Assembly: GCA_009746045.1 (NCBI GenBank)
Contig: RPFO01001228.1
Location: 1 to 28,766, forward strand
Reading direction: 5' to 3'
Length of the DNA: 28,766 bases
Source of the DNA: Mesostigma viride
Lineage: Eukaryota; Streptophyta; Mesostigmatophyceae; Mesostigmatales; Mesostigmataceae
Both the position numbers and the translations under genes were made by a program. The notes under the pieces were generated by a model. It was not told the origin of the DNA and did no database searches. It was given only the letters and a program-made list of their open reading frames with translations. Below, piece by piece: positions 18,875 to 28,766 of this stretch; positions within the stretch are counted from its first letter, which is position 1, and each line of letters starts with the position of its first letter.

Positions 18875-21174
18875 TGGGGGGGGCTGGCATGCTTGCGTGG
18901 GTGTGGGGGGCCTCGCATGCGTGCGTGGGTGTGGGGGGGGCTCGCATGCGTGCGTGGGTGTGGGGGGGAGTGGCATGCATGCGTGGGTGTGGTGGGGGGC
19001 TGCCATGCATGCGTGTGGTTAGGGGGGGGCTGGCACGCGTGTGTGGGTTCGTGGGGTGGCTGCCATGCGTGCGTGGGTGTGTGGGGTGGCTGGCATGCGT
19101 ACGTGGGTGTGGGGGGTGGCTGGCATGCATAAGTGGGTTTGTGATGGGCTGGCATGCGTGCGTGGGTTGGTGGGGTGGCAGGCATGCATGCGTGCATGTG
19201 GGGGGTCGCTGGCATGCATGCGTGGGTTTGTGGGGTAGCTGGCATGCAGGCGTGGGTGTGGGAGGGGTTGGCATGCATGCGTGGGTGTGGGGGGTGGCTC
19301 GCATGCGTGCGTGGGTGTGGGGGGGAGTGGCATGCATGCGTGGGTGTGGTGGGGGGCTGCCATGCATGCGTGGGGTTAGGGGGGGCTGGCACGCGTGTGT
19401 GGGTTCGTGGGGTGGCTGCCATGCGTGCGTGGGTGTGTGGGGGGCTCGCATGCGTGCGTGGGTGTGGGGGGGGCTCGCATGCGTGCGTGGGTGTGGGGGG
19501 GAGTGGCATGCATGCGTGGGTGTGGTGGGGGGCTGCCATGCATGCGTGGGGTTAGGGGGGGGCTGGCACGCGTGTGTGGGTTGGTGGGGTGGCTGCCATG
19601 CGTGCGTGGGTGTGTGGGGTGGCTGGCATGCGTACGTGGGTGTGGGGGGTGGCTGGCATGCATAAGTGGGTTTGTGATGGGCTGGCATGCGTGCGTGGGT
19701 TGGTGGGGTGGCAGGCATGCATGCGTGCATGTGGGGGGTCGCTGGCATGCATGCGTGGGTTTGTGGGGTAGCTGGCATGCAGGCGTGGGTGTGGGAGGGG
19801 TTGGCATGCATGCGTGGGTGTGGGGGGTGGCTGGCATGCTTGCCTGCATGTGGGGTGGGGCTGGCATGCTTGCGTGGGTGTGGGGGGGCCTCGCATGCGT
19901 GCGTGGGTGTGGGGGGGGCTCGCATGCGTGCGTGGGTGTGGGGGGGAGTGGCATGCATGCGTGGGTGTGGTGGGGGGCTGCCATGCATGCGTGGGGTTAG
20001 GGGGGGGCTGGCACGCGTGTGTGGGTTGGTGGGGTGGCTGCCATGCGTGCGTGGGTGTGTGGGGTGGCTGGCATGCGTACGTGGGTGTGGGGGGTGGCTG
20101 GCATGCATAAGTGGGTTTGTGATGGGCTGGCATGCGTGCGTGGGTTGGTGGGGTGGCTGGCATGCATGCGTGCATGTGGGGGGTCGCTGGCATGCATGCG
20201 TGGGTTTGTGGGGTAGCTGGCATGCGGGCGTGGGTGTGGGAGGGGCTGGCATGCATGCGTGGGTGTGGGGGGTGGCTGGCATGCATGCCTGCATGTGGGG
20301 TGGGGCTGGCATGCGTGCGTGGGTGTGGGGGGGGCTCGCATGCGTGCGTGGGTGTGGGGGGGGCTCGCATGCGTGCGTGGGTGTGGGGGGGAGTGGCATG
20401 CATGCGTGGGTGTGGTGGGGGGCTGCCATGCATGCGTGGGGTTAGGGGGGGGCTGGCACGCGTGTGTGGGTTGGTGGGGTGGCTGCCATGCGTGCGTGGG
20501 TGTGTGGGGTGGCTGGCATGCGTACGTGGGTGTGGGGGGTGGCTGGCATGCATAAGTGGGTTTGTGATGGGCTGGCATGCGTGCGTGGGTTGGTGGGGTG
20601 GCTGGCATGCATGCGTGCATGTGGGGGGTCGCTGGCATGCATGCGTGGGTTTGTGGGGTAGCTGGCATGCGGGCGTGGGTGTGGGAGGGGCTGGCATGCA
20701 TGCGTGGGTGTGGGGGGTGGCTGGCATGCATGCCTGCATGTGGGGTAGGGCTGGCATGCGTGCGTGGGTGTGGGGGGGGCTGCCATGCGTGTGTCGGGGG
20801 GCTGGCATGCGTGGGTGGTTGGCGGGGGGAGTGGCATGCATGCGTGGGTGTGGTGGGGAGCTGCCATGCATGCGTGGTTTTAAGGGGGGGCTGGCACGCG
20901 TGCGTGGGTTCGTGGGGTGGCTGCCATGCGTGCGTGGGGGTGGGGGGTGGCTGGCATGCGTAAGTGGCTGTGGGGGTTGCTGGAATGCATAAGTGGGTTG
21001 TGGGGTGGCTGGCATGCGTGCGTGGGTGTGGGGGTGGCTGGCATGCGTGCGTGGATTGGTGGGGTGGCTGGCATGCATGCGGGCATGTGGGGGGTGGCTG
21101 GAATCCATGCGTGGGTTTGTGGGGTATAGCTAACATGTGTGCGTGGGTGTGGGAGGGGCTGGCATGCATGCGTT
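18875..21174 (+). repeat. G-rich 30-bp minisatellite array B (U5)
   Basis: Landmark monomers lie at 19032, 19388, 19565, 20010, 20455 and 20893. The spacings 356, 177, 445, 445 and 438 match U1 almost exactly, including both shortened copies. It ends in the shared diverged right-edge copy. Confidence 0.96.
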
Positions 21175-21639
21175 GGTTGACATGCCATGGATGAAAAACG
21201 CCAAGAAGAGTATATGGCCCCGCTGCCACCAAAAATCACCTGGTTGATCAACCAAGGGGATAGCCTGCACAGTGAGACACAAACACAGCAGACCCAGCAA
21301 AGCAAAATTCAGGTTGTAAGCGAGTGGAGATTACTTTTGACATGCTTGATGAAGAAATATATAACACACCTTCTATTGTCACACCTTCTATAAACAAATG
21401 GTTGATTGATCACCTTATACACCACGTAAACATGCTACCAGACGCGCTCTTCAGTCCAGTCAAAATCCACGTGCAAAGCAAGTCAGCTTACGCAGAAAGC
21501 ACCATGAATGTCAGCCAGTACAGCAGTAAATGACGCCCCAAACCCGTGACCAGGCAAGCATCCAGAGGGGCTTTCACCGCCCAGTATATTCCAGAAAAAA
21601 GCATCACAGATCCTTGGGCAACGGACGTTCACACAGGAC

Positions 21640-22020
21640 ATGCGAAGGACCATGAAGATGGCGTCCTGCACGGCTAAGAAAATAAAACGCAGACCCTTGC
21701 TACGCTATGTCTTTGCTGCGACTAGGTGGATTCGGCGAAATGGAAAGAACGCAACCATGAAAATGCATCAGAAAGAGAGCAGGTACTACCCCGGTCATCG
21801 AAACAAACGCCTCACCATCGGCATCGCCGGTTACGTCCCGTGGCAAAAAATCCAGCGTTCTTTCCAATATGATGTGGCGACAGCAGAAGCTCGTTGGCCA
21901 CACCCCAAGCCTTCCACGAACAGCAAACTGATTTCACTAGGCACCCAATACGTAAAGCAGTTAAGCATGATACTACAATACCTAAATCTACAACGACATT
22001 CCATTTCCAGGTCGCCATAG
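21640..22020 (+). CDS. Hypothetical 126-aa basic ORF (U5 copy)
   Basis: The protein is identical to that at 3424-3804. Confidence 0.2.
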   Translation: MRRTMKMASCTAKKIKRRPLLRYVFAATRWIRRNGKNATMKMHQKESRYYPGHRNKRLTIGIAGYVPWQKIQRSFQYDVATAEARWPHPKPSTNSKLISLGTQYVKQLSMILQYLNLQRHSISRSP

Positions 22021-22122
22021 CGACACGGACCTCTCCCACGCAGGTATCACTCCGTTGACGCACCTCCAGCTCAGAAAATTTCGCACTTGCTCTTCAAACA
22101 TAAAATTTTGACGTATAAAACC

Positions 22123-22452
22123 ATGGCTGCGCATTCCCCATCCCAATTTTCTAGCCTACGTTGCCTGCCATCGCCAGCCAGCACAAGGAAAATTGCTCGC
22201 GCAGCACGTCACTTTGTTTTTCGCCCCGAGCATGCCGCACGCTTTGCCAATAATTCCCAGTTCCCACTGCTATTTCGCCCCACCCTGACTGAACGCCAGT
22301 TCGGCTCTGAACCTTCCAACCGTCCTGCAAATTTGATCCATGCGTTCAGAAAATCGCATTCCATTCACGTTGTGGCCGTTATTCGAGCGCGTTATTCGAA
22401 ACGGCGTGCACCGGTTGGTCCCCGTCCAAAGTGGTGCAACGGGAAACTGTGA
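22123..22452 (+). CDS. Hypothetical 109-aa ATG ORF (U5, type I)
   Basis: It gives the same product as in U4 (17261-17590), with the start in context AAAACCATGG. Support is low. Confidence 0.15.
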   Translation: MAAHSPSQFSSLRCLPSPASTRKIARAARHFVFRPEHAARFANNSQFPLLFRPTLTERQFGSEPSNRPANLIHAFRKSHSIHVVAVIRARYSKRRAPVGPRPKWCNGKL

Positions 22453-22797
22453 AAAGTTTTAGTACAGATATCGGTTCGCCAGTAGCTTGTTTGACGCTTA
22501 AAAAAGTCAACGTGCCGTAATTCCTGAGGCCGCGCGGATTGGCGAGACGCCCCACCTGCCCGCAAAAGTCTGAACATGTTCAGCGTTTCAGCACCCGTTC
22601 AGGAAACTCGAGAATCGATCTCCAAGGTTTGGGGATTTTCTTTGTACTACGCCGATTGGCCATCTCGCTACGGTCCTGTACGTCGTCCGCTCCCGCGCTA
22701 GGGGGCGCGGGGGACGGCCCCACCTTCGGCCTACGGCCTCGGCCAAAGTTTTCGGGCTTCATAAATCGTAGTTACATTAGGGGACAAGAAAAAAGTG

Positions 22798-22827
22798 GGG
22801 GAGGGGGGGCTATCGCCCCCCCTCCCC
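22798..22827 (+). other. G/C hairpin with TATC loop (U5)
   Basis: The stem is a perfect 13 bp (22798-22810 with 22815-22827), with G run 7 and C run 7 as in U1. Confidence 0.6.
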
Positions 22828-23032
22828 GACTTGAGAGGACGTGACTCGCCGCTAGCGGCCCAGAGGCCGATAGTCGACCTTCTGGGCGCCAACCGCACCG
22901 GCCCGCGCGACGCGCCAAGACCCTTCCACGGAGGACGCGCGAGCGGACGATTCCGACCGGGACGAACCGCCGCCGTGCGCCACGCGCAACGGACCCTTCC
23001 CCGTGAACACCGTGGAAGCTCTCCGAGCGTGA

Positions 23033-23274
23033 GATACTTGGAAATTTCGTCACGTTCGTATCGAAAATGAAATTTCTGACAAATTTGTCAGCTCGGACAG
23101 AACCACAATGAATTTCCAGGTAAATAGGTGTACGTTTATTCCAAACAACCACAATGAATTTCAGCATACCATTCGATACAACAATGATATTTCGGCGTCG
23201 CATACTTGGAAATTTCGTTACGTTCGTATCGCCAGTGAAATTCTGACAAATTTTATCCTGAACTATTTCGCATC
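23033..23274 (+). repeat. Junction E, two module copies (U5/U6)
   Basis: The modules are at 23033 and 23201, 168 bp apart as in U1/U2, with the perfect palindrome CTGACAAATTTGTCAG at 23076-23091. The 587-bp element is not present, so this is an empty site for it. Confidence 0.85.
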
Positions 23275-23498
23275 ATAACATGACTCCGTTGGGAGATCAT
23301 CATGTAGCACTGGCTAACATATTCCCTTGCTGGATGGATGGAGGTAGGTGAAGACTTAAACCTTTTTGAATGACCTTATTTGTCTAATTGTAATTGCCTA
23401 GCACAGTCTACCTAGAGGAGGGCCCTGATTGGCACAATTGTGGCCATGTACGTAATTATGCTACATGTCGTACATGATCTCCCAACTAGTCATGTTAT
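23275..23498. repeat. Foldback / MITE-like element in block A (U6)
   Basis: This copy is 224 bp, with arms as in U2 and U3. Confidence 0.8.
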
Positions 23499-23862
23499 AA
23501 TTTAATTTCATTTTAATGCTAGCATGTCTTGTTGCATGCCCTCAAAGCTAAAATTGTTTATCACATGCAGAGAGAGCCCGCACAATGAATTTCAGCGTAC
23601 CATTCATTAATTAATTATACCATGCGATATACTTTACAGATATTTCGCTGTCAAATACTTCGAAATTTGGGTACTGCTTTTTGCAAGCCAGCCATAAGGA
23701 CCAAACACTCCCATGCAAACTCCCATTTTCATCATTAATTAATATTCATTGAGTGGCAATCCTTTCATTCCTTTGTTCACACATGCACCATCCGTCATTC
23801 CCATTATTAAATTGAAAAAATTAAATCATAGCATGACTCCGTGGTGCCCACTATGACTTCAT

Positions 23863-24844
23863 GGGGGGGGCTGGCATGCTTGTGTGGGTGTGGGGGGGCT
23901 GCCATGCGTGTGTCGGGGGGCTGGCATGCGTGGGTGGGTGTGGGGGATGGCTGGCATGCATGCCTGCATGTGGGTGGGGCTGGCATGCGTGCGTGGGTGT
24001 GTGGGGGGCTCGCATGCGTGCGTGGGTGTGTGGGGGGCTCGCATGCGTGCGTGGGTGTGGGGGGGAGTGGCATGCATGCGTGGGTGTGGTGGGGGGCTGC
24101 CATGCATGCGTGGGGTTAGGGGGGGCTGGCACGCGTGTGTGGGTTCGTGGGGTGGCTGCCATGCGTGCGTGGGTGTGTGGGGTGGCCGGCATGCGTACGT
24201 GGGTGTGGGGGGTGGCTGGCATGCATAAGTGGGTTTGTGATGGGCTGGCATGCGTGCGTGGGTTGGTGGGGTGGCTTGCATGCATGCGTGCATGTGGGGG
24301 GTCGCTGGCATGCATGCGTGGGTTTGTGGGGTAGCTGGCATGCGGCGTGGGTGTGGGAGGGGCTGGCATGCATGCGTGGGTGTGGGGGTGGCTGGCATGC
24401 ATGCCTGCATGTGGGGTAGGGCTGGCATGCGTGCGTGGGTGTGGGGGGGGCTGCCATGCGTGTGTCGGGGGGCTGGCATGCGTGGGTGGTTGGCGGGGGG
24501 AGTGGCATGCATGCGTGGGTGTGGTGGGGAGCTGCCATGCATGCGTGGTTTTAAGGGGGGGCTGGCACGCGTGCGTGGGTTCGTGGGGTGGCTGCCATGC
24601 GTGCGTGGGGGTGGGGGTGGCTGGCATGCGTAAGTGGCTGTGGGGGTTGCTGGAATGCATAAGTGGGTTGTGGGGTGGCTGGCATGCGTGCGTGGGTGTG
24701 GGGGTGGCTGGCATGCGTGCGTGGATTGGTGGGGTGGCTGGCATGCATGCGGGCATGTGGGGGGTGGCTGGAATCCATGCGTGGGTTTGTGGGGTATAGC
24801 TAACATGTGTGCGTGGGTGTGGGAGGGGCTGGCATGCATGCGTT
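23863..24844 (+). repeat. G-rich 30-bp minisatellite array B (U6, contracted)
   Basis: Landmark monomers lie at 24128 and 24564 (436 bp apart). Near 23900 a right-edge type monomer (GCCATGCGTGTGTCGGGG) appears at the left end, which shows an unequal exchange or conversion between distant monomers. Scattered one-base losses occur (for example near 24344 and 24385). Confidence 0.95.
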
Positions 24845-25307
24845 GGTTGACATGCCATGGATGAAAAACGCCAAGAAGAGTATATGGCCCCGCTGCCACC
24901 AAAAATCACCTGGTTGATCAACCAAGGGGATAGCCTGCACAGTGAGACACAAACACAGCAGACCCAGCAAAGCAAAATTCAGGTTGTAAGCGAGTGGAGA
25001 TTACTTTTGACATGCTTGATGAAGAAATATATAACACACCTTCTATTGTCACACCTTCTATAAACAAATGGTTGATTGATCACCTTATACACCACGTAAA
25101 CATGCTACCAGACGCGCTCTTCAGTCCAGTCAAAATCCACGTGCGAAGCAAGTCAGCTTACGCAGAAAGCACCATGAATGTCAGCCAGTACAGCAGTAAA
25201 TGACGCCCAAACCCGTGACCAGGCAAGCATCCAGAGGGGCTTTCACCGCCCAGTATATTCCAGAAAAAGCATCACAGATCCTTGGGCAACGGACGTTCAC
25301 ACAGGAC

Positions 25308-25688
25308 ATGCGAAGGACCATGAAGATGGCGTCCTGCACGGCTAAGAAAATAAAACGCAGACCCTTGCTACGCTATGTCTTTGCTGCGACTAGGTGGATT
25401 CGGCGAAATGGAAAGAACGCAACCATGAAAATGCATCAGAAAGAGAGCAGGTACTACCCCGGTCATCGAAACAAACGCCTCACCATCGGCATCGCCGGTT
25501 ACGTCCCGTGGCAAAAAATCCAGCGTTCTTTCCAATATGATGTGGCGACAGCAGAAGCTCGTTGGCCACACCCCAAGCCTTCCACGAACAGCAAACTGAT
25601 TTCACTAGGCACCCAATACGTAAAGCAGTTAAGCATGATACTACAATACCTAAATCTACAACGACATTCCATTTCCAGGTCGCCATAG
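25308..25688 (+). CDS. Hypothetical 126-aa basic ORF (U6 copy)
   Basis: The protein is identical to that at 3424-3804. Only in this copy does the frame extend upstream to an ATG at 25200 (162 codons), through losses in a C run and an A run that may be sequencing errors. Confidence 0.2.
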   Translation: MRRTMKMASCTAKKIKRRPLLRYVFAATRWIRRNGKNATMKMHQKESRYYPGHRNKRLTIGIAGYVPWQKIQRSFQYDVATAEARWPHPKPSTNSKLISLGTQYVKQLSMILQYLNLQRHSISRSP

Positions 25689-25937
25689 CGACACGGACCT
25701 CTCCCACGCAGGTATCACTCCGTTGACGCACCTCCAGCTCATAAAATTTCGCACTTGCTCTTCAAACATAAAATTTTGACGTATAAAACCATGGCTGCGC
25801 ATTCCCCATCCCAATTTTCTAGCCTACGTTGCCTGCCATCGCCAGCCAGCACAAGGAAAATTGCTCGCGCAGCACGTCACTTTGTTTTTCGCCCCGAGCA
25901 TGCCGCACGCTTTGCCAATAATTCCCAGTTCCCACTG

Positions 25938-26063
25938 CCCAGCAAGACTTTTTTCCATGCGATTATACCATGCGATATACTTTAGAGATATTTCGGTGGA
26001 AGATACTTGGAAATTTCGTTACGTTCGTATTTCCATTGAAAATGTGCCAAATTTCGGCCTGAA
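25938..26063 (+). repeat. 126-bp type II segment with embedded E module (U6)
   Basis: It has the same position, length and content as in U2 and U3. Confidence 0.85.
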
Positions 26064-26592
26064 CTATTTCACCCCACCCTGACTGAACGCCAGTTCGGCT
26101 CTGAACCTTCCACCCGTCCTGCAAATTTGATCCATCCGTTCAGAAAATCGCATTCCATTCACGTTGTGGCCCTAACCTCGAGCGCGTAATTCGAAACGGC
26201 GTGCACCGGTTGGTCCCCTTGTCCAAAGTGGTGCAACGGGAAACACTGAAAAGTTTGAGGAGAGATCCATTCGCCAGTAGCTTGTTTGACGTTTAAAAGA
26301 GTCAACGCGCCGTAATTCCTGAGGCCGCGCGGATTGGCGAGACGCCCCACCTGCCCGCAAAAGTCTGAACATGTTCAGCGTTTCAGCACCCGTTCAGACT
26401 TCCTGAGACTCGATCTCCAAGGTTTGGGGATTTTCTTTGTACTACGGCGATTGGCCATCTCGCTACGGTCCTGGACGTCGTCCGCTCCCGCGCTAGGGGC
26501 GCGGGGGACGGCCCCACCTTCGGCCTACGGCCTCGGCCAAAGTTTTCGGGCTTCATAAATCGTAGTTACTAGTAGGGGACAAGAAAAAAATG

Positions 26593-26621
26593 GGGGAGGG
26601 GGGCTATCGCCCCCCCTCCCC
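26593..26621 (+). other. G/C hairpin with TATC loop (U6)
   Basis: Arms 26593-26604 and 26609-26621, with G run 6 and C run 7. Confidence 0.6.
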
Positions 26622-26826
26622 GACTTGAGAGGACGTGACTCGCCGCTAGCGGCCCAGAGGCCGATAGTCGACCTTCTGGGCGCCAACCGCACCGGCACGC
26701 GCGACGCGCCAAGACCCTTCCACGGAGGACGCGCGGGCGGACGATTCCGACCGGGACGAACCGCCGCCGTGCGCCACGCGCAACGGACCCTTCCCCGTCA
26801 ACACCGTGGAAGCTCTCCGAGCGTGA

Positions 26827-27022
26827 GATACTTGGAAATTTCGTCACGTTCGTATCGAAAATGAAATTTCTGACAAATTTGTGAGCTCGGACAGAACCAC
26901 AATGAATTTCAGCATACCATTCGATACAACAATGATATTTCGGCGTCGAATACTTGGAAATTTCGTTACGTTCGTATCGCCAGTGAAATTCTGACAAATT
27001 TTATCCTGAACTATTTCGCATC
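26827..27022 (+). repeat. Junction E, 46 bp shorter (U6/U7)
   Basis: The modules start at 26827 and 26949, 122 bp apart instead of 168. The missing 46 bp equals one ACCACAATGAATTTC repeat plus the sequence between the two repeats, as expected from recombination between them. The 16-bp palindrome has one changed base (GTGAG for GTCAG at 26881-26885). Confidence 0.85.
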
Positions 27023-27249
27023 ATAACATGACTCCGTTGGGAGATCATCATGTAGCACTGGCTAACATATTCCCTTGCTGGATGGATGGAGGTAGGTGAA
27101 GAATTAAACCTTTTTGAATGACCTTATTTGTCTAATTGTAATTGCCTAGCACAGTCTACCTACTAGAGGAGGGCCCTGATTGGCACAATTGTGGCCATGT
27201 ACGTAATTATGCTACATGTCGTACATGATCTCCCAACTAGTCATGTTAT
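27023..27249. repeat. Foldback / MITE-like element in block A (U7)
   Basis: This copy is 227 bp. It differs from the others by a CTA duplication in the interior (CTACCTACTAGAGG near 27157). Confidence 0.78.
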
Positions 27250-27611
27250 AATCTAATTTCATTTTAATGCTAGCATGTCTTGTTGCATGCCCTCAAAGCT
27301 AAAATTGTTTATCACATGCAGAGAGAGCCCGCACAATGAATTTCAGCGTACCATTCATTAATTATTATACCATGCGATATACTTTACAGATATTTCGCTG
27401 TCAAATACTTCGAAATTTGGGTACTGCTTTTTGCAAGCCAGCCATAAGGACCAAACACTCCATGCAAACTCCCATTTTCATCATTAATTAATATTCATTG
27501 AGTGGCAATCCTTTCATTCCTTTGTTCACACATGCACCATCCGTCATTCCCATTATTAAATTGAAAAAATTAAATCATAGCATGACTCCGTGGTGCCCAC
27601 TATGACTTCAT

Positions 27612-28739
27612 GGGGGGGCTGGCATGCTTGCGTGGGTGTGGGGGGCTCGCATGCGTGCGTGGGTGTGGGGGGGAGTGGCATGCATGCGTGGGTGTGGTGG
27701 GGGCTGCCATGCATGCGTGGGGTTAGGGGGGGGCTGGCACGCGTGTGAGGGTTCGTGGGTGGCTGCCATGCGTGCGTGGGTGTGTGGGGTGGCTGGCATG
27801 CGTACGTGGGTGTGGGGGGTGGCTGGCATGCATAAGTGGGTTTGTGATGGGCTGGCATGCGTGCGTGGGTTGGTGGGGTGGCTGGATGCATGCGTGCATG
27901 TGGGGGGTCGCTGGCATGCATGCGTGGGTTTGTGGGGTAGCTGGCATGCAGGCGTGGGTGTGGGAGGGGCTGGCATGCATGCGTGGGTGTGGGGGTGGCT
28001 GGCATGCATGCCTGCATGTGGGGTGGGGCTGGCATGCGTGCGTGGGTGTGGGGGGGGGCTCGCATGCGTGCGTGGGTGTGGGGGGGAGTGGCATGCATGC
28101 GTGGGTGTGGTGGGGGGCTGCATGCATGCGTGGGTTAGGGGGGGCTGGCACGCGTGTGTGGGTTGGTGGGGTGGCTGGCATGCATGCGTGCATGTGGGGG
28201 GTCGCTGGCATGCATGCGTGGGTTTGTGGGGTAGCTGGCATGCGGCGTGGGTGTGGGAGGGGCTGGCATGCATGCGTGGGTGTGGGGGGTGGCTGGCATG
28301 CATGCCTGCATGTGGGGTAGGGCTGGCATGCGTGCGTGGGTGTGGGGGGGGGCTGCCATGCGTGTGTCGGGGGCTGGCATGCGTGGTGGTTGGCGGGGGG
28401 AGTGGATGCATGCGTGGGTGTGGTGGGGAGCTGCCATGCATGCGTGTTTTAAGGGGGGGCTGGCACGCGTGCGTGGGTTCGTGGGGTGGCTGCCATGCGT
28501 GCGTGGGGGTGGGGGTGGCTGGCATGCGTAAGTGGCTGTGGGGGTTGCTGGAATGCATAAGTGGGTTGTGGGTGGCTGGCATGCGTGCGTGGGTGTGGGG
28601 TGGCTGGCATGCGTGCGTGGATTGGTGGGGTGGCTGGCATGCATGCGGGCATGTGGGGGTGGCTGGAATCCATGCGTGGGTTTGTGGGGTATAGCTAACA
28701 TGTGTGCGTGGGTGTGGGAGGGGCTGCCATGCATGCGTT
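27612..28739 (+). repeat. G-rich 30-bp minisatellite array B (U7, many one-base losses)
   Basis: Landmark monomers lie at 27737, 28147 and 28462 (410 and 315 bp apart). Single-base losses are frequent compared with other units, for example GGATGCATG for GGCATGCATG near 27884 and 28403, and GCGTGTTTTAAG for GCGTGGTTTTAAG near 28443. Because of them every long frame here is patched from different phases. Confidence 0.94.
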
Positions 28740-28766
28740 GGTTGACATGCCATGGATGAAAAACGC

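Larger units (their letters stand above)
21175..23032 (+). repeat. Spacer block C/D (U5, type I)
   Basis: From ATG 21187 to GATACTTGG at 23033 is 1846 bp (1845 in U1). The palindromes are at 21241-21254 and 22570-22583. Confidence 0.9.
18226..23200 (+). repeat. Macro-repeat unit U5 (type I)
   Basis: Block A 18226-18874, minisatellite 18875-21174, spacer 21175-23032, junction from 23033. It is the sister copy of U1, with the same junctions on both sides and the same minisatellite layout. Block A beyond the foldback (18512-18874) has no gene. Confidence 0.95.
24845..26826 (+). repeat. Spacer block C/D (U6, type II)
   Basis: From ATG 24857 to GATACTTGG at 26827 is 1970 bp. The palindromes are at 24911-24924 and 26365-26378. 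Two one-base losses in short runs (near 25206 and 25266) open a longer frame (25200-25688) into the 126-aa ORF. A truncated 64-codon ATG ORF lies at 25791-25985. Confidence 0.9.
23201..26948 (+). repeat. Macro-repeat unit U6 (type II, short minisatellite)
   Basis: Block A 23201-23862, minisatellite 23863-24844, spacer 24845-26826, junction from 26827. It is the shortest complete unit (3748 bp), because the minisatellite lacks about one higher-order copy. Block A beyond the foldback (23499-23862) has no gene. Confidence 0.95.
26949..28766 (+). repeat. Macro-repeat unit U7 (partial, cut by window end)
   Basis: Block A 26949-27611, minisatellite 27612-28739, and the first bases of the spacer (ATGGATGAAAAACGC from 28752). 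The right arm of its foldback lacks the extra TG, like type II units. Block A beyond the foldback (27250-27611) has no gene. Confidence 0.92.

Noticed and set aside
25200-25688. 162-codon extended version of the 126-aa ORF in U6
   Set aside because: It depends on two one-base losses in homopolymers that no other unit has, and it lies in a unit with suspected consensus errors.

Overview
This window holds no recognisable protein-coding gene and no rRNA or tRNA that I can see. It is a tandem array of long, composite, nearly identical repeat units, which points to a eukaryotic nuclear satellite or subtelomere-like region. I found no bacterial or phage genes and no operon layout. The lineage cannot be fixed from the sequence. 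A protist or alga is plausible because of the mix of AT-rich, extremely G-rich and GC-rich blocks, but that is a weak guess.

Layout. Seven macro-units (U1 to U7) lie head to tail on the + strand: U1 1-4983 (begins mid-junction), U2 4984-9710, U3 9711-13770, an interruption 13771-15308, U4 15309-18225, U5 18226-23200, U6 23201-26948, U7 26949-28766 (cut by the window end). A full unit has four parts in fixed order. (A) is an AT-rich block of about 660 bp holding a foldback element of about 224 bp. (B) is a G-rich minisatellite of 1.0 to 2.3 kb built from 30-bp monomers ordered into a higher-order repeat of about 445 bp. (C/D) is a non-minisatellite spacer of 1.85 or 1.97 kb ending in a GC-rich, stem-loop-rich stretch. 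(E) is a junction carrying a dispersed module with the core ACTTGGAAATTTCGT.

Two subfamilies alternate. Type I (U1, U4, U5) has the short spacer. Type II (U2, U3, U6) carries an extra 126 bp in the spacer and linked diagnostic bases. U1 resembles U5 closely (same length within about 10 bp, same minisatellite layout, same junctions), so blocks larger than one unit have been copied. U2 and U3 differ by about 2 bp in length over more than 3 kb of minisatellite plus spacer, which implies very recent duplication or conversion.

Exceptions to the pattern are informative. U2 alone carries a 587-bp element with 14-bp terminal inverted repeats starting CACTA. The U3/U4 boundary holds a 1.5-kb interruption that looks like a diverged relative of block A plus low-complexity sequence. 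U4 has lost the right edge of its minisatellite and the start of its spacer.

The long open reading frames in the minisatellite are a by-product of a stop-poor 30-bp period. The spacer has a few short ORFs (126 aa in every copy; a 109 to 132-aa ATG ORF only in type I). I list them at low confidence because all copies are so alike that conservation says nothing about selection.
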